From: Pontederia crassipes
Taxonomy: Eukaryota > Streptophyta > Magnoliopsida > Commelinales > Pontederiaceae
Assembly: GCA_030549335.1 (NCBI GenBank)
Contig: JAUKPH010000017.1
Location: forward strand, 2,659,001 to 2,723,000
DNA length: 64,000 nucleotides
Direction of reading: 5' to 3'
The notes under the pieces were generated by a model. That model ran no database searches and was not told where the DNA came from. It worked only from the letters and a program-made list of their open reading frames with translations. Of the stretch, positions 12,713 through 25,375 are shown piece by piece (the stretch's first letter is position 1; each line of letters starts with the position of its first letter). The translations under genes were made by a program, and so were the position numbers.

Positions 12713-13659
12713 GCTCCTCCAAACATGGAAAGGCATGTTCTTTTCTCAATTCCCACGATGTCCGGGGAGCATTTGATATGTCCGGGGGACATTTGATAAT
12801 TGAAGTCAAATAAGAAAAAAAATTCCAGGTGAAAACGAGATGACATCTCCTGTTTTTTTTTTAATTTGCATTTCTTTTTTTCTTCTCCTATTTTCTCTCC
12901 CTCGAATTTCTCATGCAAAATAATTGTTATTTTATTAAATATAATATATTTATTATAAAATATTAATTTAATATTATTTATTAATTGTCACCTTTATATT
13001 TTTAATGTTTTGTTAAATAAATTTATTTAGAATATTATTTAATTTAATAATCTATTTTAAATATTTTTAACACAATATTTATTAACTGCTAATGTTATAG
13101 TTTGTATCTATATTTTTTATATTTCATTCAAATACTCATTAAAATAAATCTATTATATTAATTTTTAAATTTTATATTCCATCTAAGTATACGTTGAACT
13201 AATCTATTAATTTTATTAGTCATGAAAAAACTATGATCATAATTGCAGAACACAACACATATGTTGACGCGAAGGAGTGCCAAAAAGGAGAGAATGAGCA
13301 AACTAACTAAGAAAGCTGCTTTTGATTGAGTAGCATCTTTGTTCATGGATCGAATTGTCCAATTTGACCCTATCAAATTTGTTCAGGTTGGATAGAGTGT
13401 CGAAGATCATTTGAAGACGAAATTTAATTCAACTTCACTCAATTCGGATTGGGACGATTTAGAGATTTTTTTAAAATTTTGTTCTTATTGATCTATAATT
13501 ATTTAATATAAAAATGTTATTTCATATTGCATAAAATACATTTTCTAACTACTTAAATATTATTTTCTATATTTAAAATATTTTATTTTAATTATTTTAA
13601 TCAAATATAAGCTTAAGTATAAATGAAAAAAGAAATAAATAAAAAATTCGAATCGTCGG

Positions 13660-13768
13660 ATCGGATCAACTTGGGTTGAATTTTTTCAACTCGTACCCAC
13701 CATAGGTCGAGTTGGAGTCGGGTCCAACCCGGCCATTGGCTCGTCGGGTCGGGTAATGAATACCCCTA
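13660..13768. mobile_element. Truncated hAT-like MITE terminus
   Basis: The segment ends GGGTAATGAATACCCCTA, the inverted form of a TAGGGGTATTCATTACCC terminus, and is rich in GGGTCGGGT motifs. That resembles the intact hAT MITE at 27250-27850. No matching left end or TSD is found, so it looks truncated or decayed. Confidence 0.4.
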
Positions 13769-15304
13769 TCTTTCATTATCTCAGGGATCAAGTTTTCATC
13801 ATTACCATCAGATTTTTCTAAATCTTTCCAAACGTTTTTGATGAATCACTTTATTTATTTTTTCGGTTGTCAAACCCCAAGTTCTAGCAAATGGTGTCAT
13901 TAAGTTTGGATAGTAGAATCGTAATCCTTATGATTTATACGTGAATAGTTAAATTGACAGATTAGTTCAAAATGTGTTTAAATGGAGTGGAATATAATGA
14001 TGTGGAACTAAAAATTTGATGTGATATAAAAAAAATTGATATGATATATTAATAATAGGTGGTTGAATAAAAATAGGTATTGTAAATAAAAAATATAATT
14101 TTCTTAATTAAATTATTTTTTATACTAAAATATATTATTTAATATAAATGAATTATATTTAATAAAGTATTAAATTTTTTTGATGAGATGATAATAATTA
14201 ATAATGTTATAATAATCCTTATATAATAAATATTTATATGTAATAAATAAATAGATTTGTGAGAGATATGTATGAGAGAGAAAAGTGAAAACGAAATTAA
14301 AAAAAGAAGTTGTGACGTCAAAAAATAAAATAAAAAAGGAGATCCGACTACATTGATAGAACCAAAGGATGGGAACTAGGACATTAATCAAAATTTTAAA
14401 TTTTCCTCTTATACTTCTATATGGTTGGACCCCATATGTCCATCCTCACTCCGTCACTGAACTATGAGTCGTTCCCAGTTCGGGTTCCTAATACGCTTTC
14501 GTCAAACTCACATCGGTTTGATCGAAATTGATTTCAATCTAATTCGAATTACCAAATAAGCCCATAAAGTTGATGTTCATTTTGATTGTACCCGTAAATT
14601 AAAATTAGATTTACTATAACATTCGATTAATTTGATGTTCATTTTGAGCATAATCGAATTCTGAACCAAGTCAATCTCCATCCAAACTCAACTCGATATC
14701 GGTTGCCTCTCAAATTTTTAGTGCTGATCCCGACTGTTACGAGAAGAATCAGAAAATTGAGAATAAAATTAGAACTAAATAATTTAATATATATTTCGTA
14801 AGTATTTATATAAATTAATATGGCGTTATAATCAAGAACATAACTAAGAATGAAACTGGGACTAGGTCAGATTTTTTGACTCAGATCAAGACCAATATAG
14901 TAATATATAATTATATTTTATTTTTAATCGTGTTAGACAGGATTTGGGTCGGATTTTTTTTTTTTACGTTGGACTTGGTCTTCGTGTTTGTTGAAATTTA
15001 GTCATTTAGATGCAGTCTTAGATCCATTATACATCATACCAATAATATTTCTCATCCAATTGTGGGGGTTCGATTATCAATCAGATTAAATTATGCACTT
15101 TTGTTTTGAATGGATTTCAAATTTACCTATTAGAAACTTTCCATGTTTAAAACTATTACGGACAAAAAGACTTTCGATGTTCAAGACTACTAACGACCTT
15201 TATCTTGATAGTTGATAGAATGGATGGAAATACAAAGTTGACTTGAAACTACTGGAGGAGGAGCTAAGACTCGAACCCAATCCTGTGATAATCAGTTTAC
15301 ATTC

Positions 15305-15900
15305 TTGTTTCTGCTAAAGAATGAAAAACTCAAAACAGAGTACTCACCCTTCTCTCTCTCTCTCCCCGCCCCTCTTTTGCCTCATTTTGCTCCGATTCAT
15401 ACATATTTGTTTGAGGTGCTGCGCGTCGACAGCACTCACTGGAGTTGCCGCGTGCATCAGAAACAGTGGAAAGTGCTTCAAGTTGGTAGCAGTGGCGTGG
15501 ACTACAACTGTTCACGCACTGTTAGGCTTTTGACCACCAATTTCATCACGACAGCCATAGCCATCCATAGTGCCTGGTACTTTGTCGAAAGGACATAGGG
15601 CAAACAATGGCCAACAGATCGAGTGACATAAGAAAGAAGCCAAGTGATGCCACCACTGCGTCTGAGAGACTCGCCGTAATGGTGGCTGTAAAGGTTCTCA
15701 GTGGAAGGTTGGTATACTTTACTGTAATCAGATCGCAAGAGTTCATTTCCGGTAACAGTGATACTTTTTTTTCCTTTAGGTGCAAGGTAAAATACCTTGG
15801 ATTGGATGAGCGTGACAGTGGACTTTCATTCTTGCTTTTAATCGAAATTAATACTTTTTTTATTGAGTGGAATCCCATTCGATCAGATTCATTTTGGTCG
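15305..15900. other. Unidentified exon-like segment
   Basis: Less AT-rich than its surroundings, with several overlapping open frames. On plus, a frame from 15607 reads MANRSSDIRKKPSDATTA. On minus, 15878-15546 includes a hydrophobic run SDAVVASLGFFLMSLD. No family is recognised and no gene model with splice sites holds together. It may be a captured or decayed gene fragment; direction is undecided. Confidence 0.25.
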
Positions 15901-16164
15901 AATAATCAATTGAACGTCGATAAGCTAAAATTTGAATCTCCAAAATTATAATATCGAACAAAAATAATTAACTAATTCCGAAATCGCTTATCTTAGCAAT
16001 AATTTCTAAAATTTTTTAGCGTTTATTTTGATAGTTATCATATTTTAAAATATCCAAGAAAAAAAAATCTAGAAAAGTATAAAAGGGCTTGATTTATCCG
16101 AGCAGCAATGCATCGCGGAAGCCTTAATAGGCTTTTCTTGTATCAAAGTTTATTTGACGAGTGA

Positions 16165-16230
16165 GTCAGGCCCAACAAGGCCCAAGATAAGCATGTCTGA
16201 GGCCCACGAACGCGCCTCCTAAACCCTAAT
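16165..16230 (+). promoter_or_regulatory. Ribosomal-protein-type promoter motifs (site II and telo-box)
   Basis: Three GGCCCA motifs (16169, 16179, 16201; TGGGCC/T site II on the other strand) are followed by a telo-box AAACCCTAA at 16221-16229. Site II elements with a telo-box are the known signature of plant cytosolic ribosomal-protein and translation-gene promoters. Spacing and orientation fit transcription of the S15a gene starting near 16230-16260. Confidence 0.75.
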
Positions 16231-18174
<1,944 letters not shown>

Positions 18175-18699
18175 ATGAACTGTTGGTGCTGATCACGGTT
18201 CTCAACAAACATGGGCATTCTCAATTTCTTTTTTGTGTTGACTATTTTTAAAGAACCAAGATCTTGGGATAAGGCTTTGTTGTTGTTGTATTTTTAAAGA
18301 ACCAAGATCTTGTTATTTTCTACTCCTTTGGCTTTGATTTTCTGAGTTGAATAGAACCTTAAATGCTCATTAGAAGTTGTCTGTCAAATTTAGCTAGTTT
18401 TTCTTTATTGTCAAGTAAAATGTTTCAGTAATACTATGAATCTAGTATGAAGTATGAACGTTGATTCACTCCAATTTTTGCCACCGGCTCAAAATTTGAG
18501 TTTTATTAGAAATGATATCTTGTTCTTAAACTGCCCCTTGGTCACTTTTCTGAATCAGATGACCAAGAAGTCTTCTTATCTCACTATTCTTTTCTGAATG
18601 TGTTAAGAACACTGTCGACATCTAAATATTTCAATATTCAGATGACTTTTTTTTTTGCCTAAATTGATATTTCAAAAACTGAACTACGAGTCACTAACT
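18175..18699 (+). other. S15a 3' UTR and flank
   Basis: AT/T-rich sequence after the S15a stop with a short internal repeat AAAGAACCAAGATCTTG (twice, about 18249-18315). No other gene is seen. The polyadenylation point is not assigned. Confidence 0.45.
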
Positions 18700-18995
18700 T
18701 TCATCGACTTTCAAATACAAACCGTTTTAAATTAACCAATCTTATTACATTATATGATTCTGTTGATGAGATATAGCTTTTATATAAGAATATCACTGAG
18801 CTGGTTATTCTTATACTTCCTCATGTAGCATATTATTCCTCATGCTAGCATATTGCAAGATCGCCACAATGAGTTTTCATGTTTTTCACAGTGGTGCATG
18901 TAGGTATCTTGTCCCCTATGTGGTAGCTAGAGTAGAACTCTTATGTACTCCAAGTAGTGAATCTTGTAATTTAAAAGCTTATACTTCCACCAACA
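18700..18995 (+). repeat. Dispersed repeat, copy 1
   Basis: Resembles 44955-45250 over about 290 bp in the same orientation: shared blocks include TTAACCAA, ATATCACTGAG, CATATTGCAAGATCGCCACA, and TTTTTCACA followed by ACATGTAGG/GCATGTAGG. No TIR, LTR or coding frame was recognised. Directly downstream (about 19007-19056) is a tRNA-like patch with a B-box-like GGTTCGAAT, so a SINE-type element is possible. Confidence 0.6.
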
Positions 18996-19109
18996 AGGTT
19001 TCGGATGGAGTGGTGAGCGGTTTCTCCTCGCTTAAGCAAGACCTCAGGTTCGAATTTTGTAAATGTAAAAAATTTTTGTTGAGAGTTTTATCTGTTACTG
19101 TTTCAGAGT

Positions 19110-19320
19110 GACTTAATCGAATTAGTTTTGTTCGATGGTGAATCGATCTTCAACATGTGGACAATGCATTCTTTAGCGTCGTGCGAGTTGGATACTTTAG
19201 CGTCGTGCGAGTTGATTCGACTCGATGGTGAGTCGGTCTCCAACATGTGGGTAGAGCGTTCTTTAGCGTCGGACGAATTGAATCGTCGGCATCGCGCGAA
19301 TTGAATCGTCGGCATCGTTT
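19110..19320. repeat. Imperfect tandem repeat with GCGTCGTGCGA motif
   Basis: Two related blocks of roughly 90-110 bp. Each has TCGATGGTGA(A/G)TCG(A/G)TCT, CAACATGTGG and TTCTTTAGCGTCG, followed by short repeats of GAATTGAATCGTCGGCATCG. No ORF is supported. Confidence 0.7.
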
Positions 19321-19329
19321 CTCATATAC

Positions 19330-20684
19330 CCATCCACGCCTCGCTACCCAAAAAAAAAAAGCTTATGCTTCCAAATGATGAATAAAGAGCTTATGTTTCG
19401 ATGACAACATAATGAGATCGCAAAATTATATGAAAAATACGATAGGTCAAGGTCGTTGCGGTCCAGACACCCATCCACCACGCCTCGGATACTAATTCAA
19501 CTTTGCGTGAGAATTATTTCAATTTTATTACAACAAATATTTATATTAGTGGTGAATTATGTCCGCAAATTTTAGTGACCTAGCCCTGTATATTGAGCAA
19601 GGATTCATTCAAACTTCTCGATCTTCTTTAACATACATGTGGTTACGTGGAAATCAACTTGTTTTTTTTATATATTGGGGAAATATGAAAAGGTGCAAAG
19701 GAAAATCATTCTTTGGTTTTAAACAGCTTTTGAAAATGACGAATGATCCTCTTCTTCATTAAAGAGTAATGAGAGAATTCATCAGTGATTTTAACATCAA
19801 TTGCAACACTTTGAGACACGTCTCAAACACGAGACAAGGAGATGTGAGCCAAAAACTAATAGAATAAACATAATCATAGCTGAGGCAGAAGTGAATTATC
19901 TAATATTCATTGACCTAACAATATCTATATTTATATACAACTCAACTACAGAAGTGATAATGCATAGTTTTTTTAAATATTTTGCTTACGTCATTTAGGC
20001 TATTTTTAAAATTTTGATCATTCATGTATTTAATTTTTAAAATTCTTTTGACTCTAAATTTATTCGCTTTTAGTTTGTTTTATTCCTAAAATATTATTTG
20101 TGGGCACATAGCAATTGGATTTGAAAAATATAGAAAAAGGAGGCCAACCGACTCATAAACTTTAGTTGCAATAAAATTTGGCCCGACATGATATCCGAAC
20201 CGAGTTCCCACAAAAAAATTGATTTCTTGTTAAATTCTACCTAAATAATTTGTCTAGAACTCAGCTTGCGCTAAATCAAATCCAAGTCAAGCTAATAAAA
20301 TTAGTCAACTCTAATAACCGATTATGATTATAATCAGCTCAAAACCCTAAGAGACCACCCCTATAAATATAAATATACCATGACCACAAAAAAGGGCATG
20401 CAATTTCAAAGTGGAACGCTAACCACAAGAAACGAGGGAACAAGCGTGTCACTGCAAATCCATCGAAGAATTGTATGGTATAGTCTAGGCCAAGGCTTAT
20501 TACAAAGGCGACACCACTACTTTGGAGTTTGTAATTTTTTTATCTTAGTAAATTTTTCTCCTCAAATTTAATGTCAAATCATATGACTAGAAAATAATTT
20601 CATCATTACAAGAAGACAAAATTTGAATCTCTTTCTCTTAATTTTTTTATTATGTAGAATTTTGTGAACTTGATTGGTCTATAC
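19330..20684. other. Intergenic DNA, nothing recognised
   Basis: AT-rich, with only short open frames and no recognisable family. One small ORF at 20380-20571 has no similarity I recognise and sits in repeat-like DNA. Confidence 0.5.
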
Positions 20685-20687
20685 TTA

Positions 20688-21130
20688 GGGGCCGTTTGGT
20701 CCGGAGTTAAAAGTTAGAATATCTGGGTAACCCCAACAATATAATCAAACACGAGCGGAATATGATTATTTCGATCAAACTTCAAAAATAACGAAACCAT
20801 CTCAAAAAGTGTAAAACCACCATTTTTAATCTCCTCACCAGAATACATGTATTCTGTTAAAATAGCAGGATACATGTATTCTGTTATTTTTTCATTTTTT
20901 TCATTATCTTTTAATTTTTTGTTATTTAACTATACATTATTATATTATAATTTTTATAATAATAACAATAATAAATGTAAACTATTTATAATAAAATATT
21001 TTTATTATAAAATATAAAATTTATTCTTTTTCAACCAAATAAGAAATAGAATAAGAATATAATTAGAATATTATATTCTTTAGAATAAAATTTATTATTT
21101 CTTAAAAAATATTCTCTAATCAAACGGCCC
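20688..21130. mobile_element. Tourist-like (PIF/Harbinger) MITE
   Basis: Left end GGGGCCGTTTGGT and right end ATCAAACGGCCC form an inverted pair, flanked by TTA on both sides (20685-20687 and 21131-21133). GGGCC(G/T)GTTTGG-like TIRs with a TTA target duplication are the Tourist hallmark. The interior is AT-rich and non-coding, 443 bp in total. Confidence 0.75.
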
Positions 21131-21297
21131 TTAATGTTCTTATCATTGTGGATAAATTTGTGTTGTTCACAATAGTTACACATCAATTTTATTTATGACA
21201 AGTGACCGCACGTGTTAAAATTTGCTAACAATTGGGGCCGATTAGCCGGAGAAGGGTACTAAATTCAAACGGTGCTGAATATGTAACCAAAGGCAAG

Positions 21298-21527
21298 TTC
21301 CATTTTCCCATTGAGGCCGAACCTAAACTTGTGCTCGAGAGATAGCTGTCCATATACTGATAAGGGATGCATTGATTCTCGAAAAGAGAGGAGTCCTGGT
21401 GGTCCCCTCCGGACCGCCCGGATCCCACAAGTGAATAAAAAGTTAGATCTATATTGGATCTCACCCGAATCGCCCCATCTATTCTCCTAAGGAGAAGTTT
21501 AGTTTTAAACTCTGATTCGAACAGGTT
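21298..21527 (-). other. Nuclear plastid DNA: fragment of the trnI-GAU group II intron
   Basis: Read on minus, the segment matches the chloroplast trnI-GAU intron as I know it: AAACTTCTCCTTAGGAGAAT, GATGGGGCGATTC, GGGATCCGGGCGGTCC, GGACCACCAGGACTCC, ATGGACAGCTATCTCTCGAG and GGTTCGGCCTCAATGGG. Scattered, largely transition-type substitutions relative to plastid sequence show it is an old nuclear copy (NUPT), not plastid DNA. Neither tRNA exon is included, so no tRNA gene is predicted. Confidence 0.85.
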
Positions 21528-21530
21528 TCC

Positions 21531-22199
21531 AAGGCCAAACTCGACTAGATTTTTTCGTACATAAGATGATTATTGGTAATCCTTTGGATATAGTTAACTA
21601 TGAATTATTGCTTAACTTGTTTGACATTTAATCTATTTGCATCTAAGAGCATCCTAATTAAGATAGATCGAAGTTAATTTGTTTAACTATTTTTGTATCG
21701 ATTTTTAATTGAAGGTACTTAGGTTATCTTACTTGAAACCTATACTCTTAACAATTTTTCCATCACATGAGCTTTAAACAAGGTTAAATTCTTATCAAAA
21801 GATAATAGGGGGAATATAAGACTTTAAGTTTGTCTCACATTAAACTTGAATATTTGATGTTGACATCATCATTTTATTTTATATTGTTTCGAGTCACAAA
21901 TATGACTTTTCCTCCAACTAATTATCTAGAGTTAGAAGATAAATAAGATATCAGTTCTCATGTGATTGACATTTTTTACTTTCACTTTATTACTTGATAA
22001 GATTTAGTATACTAACTAGTATTTTGTACATAATTTGAATGCATAAATTTTTTGTCATCATTTTCGAGGACTAGTTTGATTTATTTTATTTTCTAACCTT
22101 ATTAATATTTGAAATATCCTTGTTTTCACCATTTGCTTTCACATTTTTCTATAATTGTTTATTTTACAGAAGAAACATTTTTGAGACAATTCAAATAAT
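21531..22199. other. Intergenic DNA, nothing recognised
   Basis: AT-rich stretch between the plastid fragment and the degenerate coding-like region. No ORF or repeat boundary could be supported. Confidence 0.4.
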
Positions 22200-23170
22200 T
22201 CAATTCCTCAATGGTAAGGAAGCATAAAAGTTTCAATAAAAAATCTGAGTTAGTAGAGGATAGCAACAAGAATAATGTTCATGGAGAAGTGCAACTTGGA
22301 GTCTCAAGTAGCTAACATGAAGAGACATCAACACCAAAATTCATTCAAGTCGACATAAATATACCCGAATGAAGTACTTAACCTCTAGTACACGAAGAAA
22401 TGTTGGAAACACTATTGACAAAGTTTTCCACACAAGAAGAGTTGATTTAAAACATGAAAAAAAAATCGGATTTAAAATATGAAGCATTATGACAAAGAAA
22501 TAAATGGTGACATATCATCTTTGCTTAAAGATAAATCATCAACCGAGTCACAAGTTAATTTGGAAGGATTACTTGGTTGACTCATATCAACAACTAAGAC
22601 CAATCTCAACTCCCAAGATTTTCAATACTTGTATGTCCACCTGACCCAATTTAAAGAACACATTATAATAAATGTAGAGATTCTTTTTTCACAACATTTG
22701 GAGATTCGGTAAATTTGATAAGATGGAGGTAAAATTGAAGCACTAAAGAAGCATATTATGTCAAATTGTTGCATCTCAGAAGGCTTGTAGCATAGACAAT
22801 CCTCTATTAATTGTGTCCATGGCTACATCAAACCTTCATCACAGGTGGAGATCAAGAAGACATTATCAATTAGGAACATTTACTATAGAATGGGGGATAA
22901 AGGAGACAAGTGAGTACATACTTGAAGATGGAAAGTTTCAATGAAAGAACCCGCCATTGAAAGCCCCAATTCCAATAACGAACTTACCTCAAATTCCACC
23001 ACCATAAAAAGTATAAAGCACACCAATTGCATCATAAACATAAACATCTAAAACACCAACCTCATCCAAGAAATGACGATTGAAGTGCCCAACATCAAGT
23101 CAAGATATGGTGAAATTAAAATATGTAATCAAGGGCAAAGCTAACATCATCAAGTAATGTTATCAAAAGT
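22200..23170 (+). pseudogene. Unidentified decayed coding-like region
   Basis: Base composition is A-rich with long near-open plus-strand frames broken by stops: one block starts MVRKHKSFNKKSELVEDSNK, and later blocks include RRHYQLGTFTIEWG. The look is that of a retroelement or pararetrovirus-type polyprotein remnant, but no diagnostic motif (protease, RT, zinc knuckle) was recognised. Function and family are unknown. Confidence 0.3.
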
Positions 23171-24008
23171 GGGAGATGGTTGGACGTGCATTCACTCACA
23201 TCTACCAAGCTTACCATGTGGGCATTCACAAACACATTAACTATCCGCAAGAAGATTGTTCCTTATTGCATATATTATTCTTAATTTTAAAAATAGATCA
23301 TGATGGTATGTATCATATTAGTTTGGTTTATTTGGTTATATCGAATCTTATGTACATTTATTATTTACAAAGTTTGACTCTCATTTTCGATCCATAAACC
23401 ATTTAACATTATACATTTATTTTACTTCTCTAACGAGTTTCTGCAATCAGAACTTGACCTGAACTCGATGAAAATTGGGACAGGTGCTATTTTAACGTCC
23501 CTGCGATTCCATCTAGAACTTAGTTCGGGTCTTTATAAAACTAGGCTAGGCTAGTATACTTTCATGATGCACAGTTAAGGACTCGACTCAGGTTCATTGC
23601 AAAATTGGGTTGAGTCCCAACATGTGAAGTTCATGCGGGGTAAATTACACGTCTTTCAACTTTGCGTGCGGTAACTATTCTATCCTCTAACTTCAATTTA
23701 TAACCAAACTATCATTGAACTTTTGAAATCTGGCACACAATGACTTAATGAATGTCAATAGTAAGTTTTTGGATTGCACTATTGAAGCATTGTAATAAAA
23801 AATAATATAATAATATAAACAAATAAAAATAATTCAAAAAATAATAAGTAAATAAAAGAGGCAGCAGGCTGCCCCTCGCAAAAGTCCAAGGGGGGAAGGG
23901 CATGGGTGGGGGTAAGAGGCCCTCTTTGGCAAGGGTATCTCGCACAGTGAGATGATGGTGCAGGCGAAGCTGTCCAACAACAACAACAACGAGAGGTGAG
24001 GTTGTCCA

Positions 24009-24860
24009 TGTAGGATCCCAAGGCACCAAGGGGGACTGGGGGGTGGGTGAATGGGTGTTCAAAATAAAATACGTTGCAAAAGCTTAAAATCGATTCGTTA
24101 AACTTTAAACCAATGCAATTCAAATCATATCACGAGCATAATATGAGAAGGAGAGGGAGAGAGAATGAAAACACAAGAACACAAGATGATTGTTGATGAA
24201 GTTCGACAACACCTTGGCCTACGTCCCCACTCTGACTTCTCGACCTCGAGACCATTGGAGATTCTACTAAATTCTTCCTTAGTTCCAAATGGGGCAAGGA
24301 ACAAACTACCTTTTTCCGCTTCGAGAGGTAAGACACGTCTCTCCTCCTATGAAGCTTATATTTTCTCTTGCTCAAGAGGTAAGATATGAAACCTCTTTTA
24401 CATAAGAGCTCACTCAATTTTCTAAACAATGGTTTCTCTCTTTTACAATATCAAGCTCATAAGAAGAGAAGAGAGAAAGAAGAGAAAGTAGAACAATAAC
24501 TTCAAGAGAATGATATTCTTTTGATAATTTGAAGTCAATACGTGAATGGATGCTTTTTCTTCAGGCTTTCTAACTCTTTTTATAGCCTTTTACATGTGAA
24601 AAATTCGTCTAGAAAATATTTCACAAATTTCTCCTTGAAAATAGTCTTTACTGTTCATCTTAGCCGGGGTTCGATCGACTACACTAATGGACCGATCGAT
24701 CGGTCTATATGTCCGTTGCGTGATTTCTTCAGTGTTAGCTCTTGATCGGTCGATCAGACTATCAACCAGTATAGTCTCATCATTTTGGATTTCGCCCGTT
24801 GAGCTGATCGGATGATCAGTGCATCCATCGAACTATCGATCGGTGTAGTCTCGACATTGA
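24009..24860 (+). repeat. LTR-like dispersed repeat, copy A (3' truncated)
   Basis: Starts TGTAGGATCCCAAGGCACC and follows the solo LTR at 51705-52950 over about 850 bp: shared GGCCTACGTCC, GACTTCTCGACCTCGAGACC, CTCAAGAGGTAAGAT, and a distal block rich in GATCGGTCGATCGG-type words. It diverges after about 24860, so the 3' part is missing or replaced. Same orientation as copy B. Confidence 0.75.
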
Positions 24861-24982
24861 ATTGGACAATCTTAGGAAGAACAACATCAATGATTTTATA
24901 TTCTTAATACTCCCCCTCACGTGTGGGGTGTTGACAACTTTGGTCTAGCACATTCCATCACGTGGACAACAAAGGGAGTAAA

Positions 24983-25375
24983 ATACTTTTTTAATAAGAG
25001 TTTAATGAGATTTGAAATCTTGACCTCTGATTCTGATACCATGATAAACTTGATGTGCTAACTAATTTTCCTATAAACTTAAGCCATTAGAAAGAGCAAC
25101 ATTTTTCAAGTTGTCAAAAACTCTTCGTCGAATCCAAAATTGACTGCATCTATAACTCGTAGCAAGAACAATCAAGTAAGAAGAAGAAGTGGAGATTTTG
25201 GAAAGAAGCCGATAATTGACTGTATTGCAAGAATCTATAATTATTCTTCTTCCTTGATTATTCTAGCTACGAGTTGCAGATACAGTCAGTTCTGGATTCG
25301 ATGAAGAATTTTTGGGATGATATCATATCCGAGGTCAAAAGTTCAAACCTCATTAAATTCTTATTTAAAAATTAT
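24983..25375. repeat. Inverted pair of copia LTR ends with tRNA-Met-type primer sites
   Basis: The left arm (about 24983-25170) and right arm (about 25230-25375) are inverted copies. Both carry CGAATCCA(A/G)AA(T/C)TGACTG and AACTCGTAGC in opposite senses. Beyond them lies a TGGTATCAGA-like sequence (minus at about 25040) or its decayed partner TGATATCATATCCGAGGTC (plus at about 25318). That is the initiator-tRNA-Met primer site of copia elements followed by leader. The left arm has about 70 extra bases. Inference: two copia LTR/leader ends joined head to head. Confidence 0.6.

Larger units (their letters stand above)
9211..15300. other. AT-rich intergenic DNA, no gene recognised
   Basis: About 6 kb without a credible coding region: open frames are short and AT-driven, and no protein family is recognised. 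Seen by eye: a poly-T run near 9257, a GATGAT microsatellite near 9627-9662, an imperfect 11-bp palindrome near 11484-11512, a weak MITE candidate (12204-12712), and one truncated hAT-like end (to 13768). Confidence 0.6.

Noticed and set aside
21298..21527. Functional tRNA-Ile gene
   Set aside because: Only group II intron sequence is present; no tRNA exons.
24165..24429. Open frames in both directions in the LTR-like repeat
   Set aside because: Recur in the solo LTR at 51.7-52.2 kb as part of non-coding LTR sequence.
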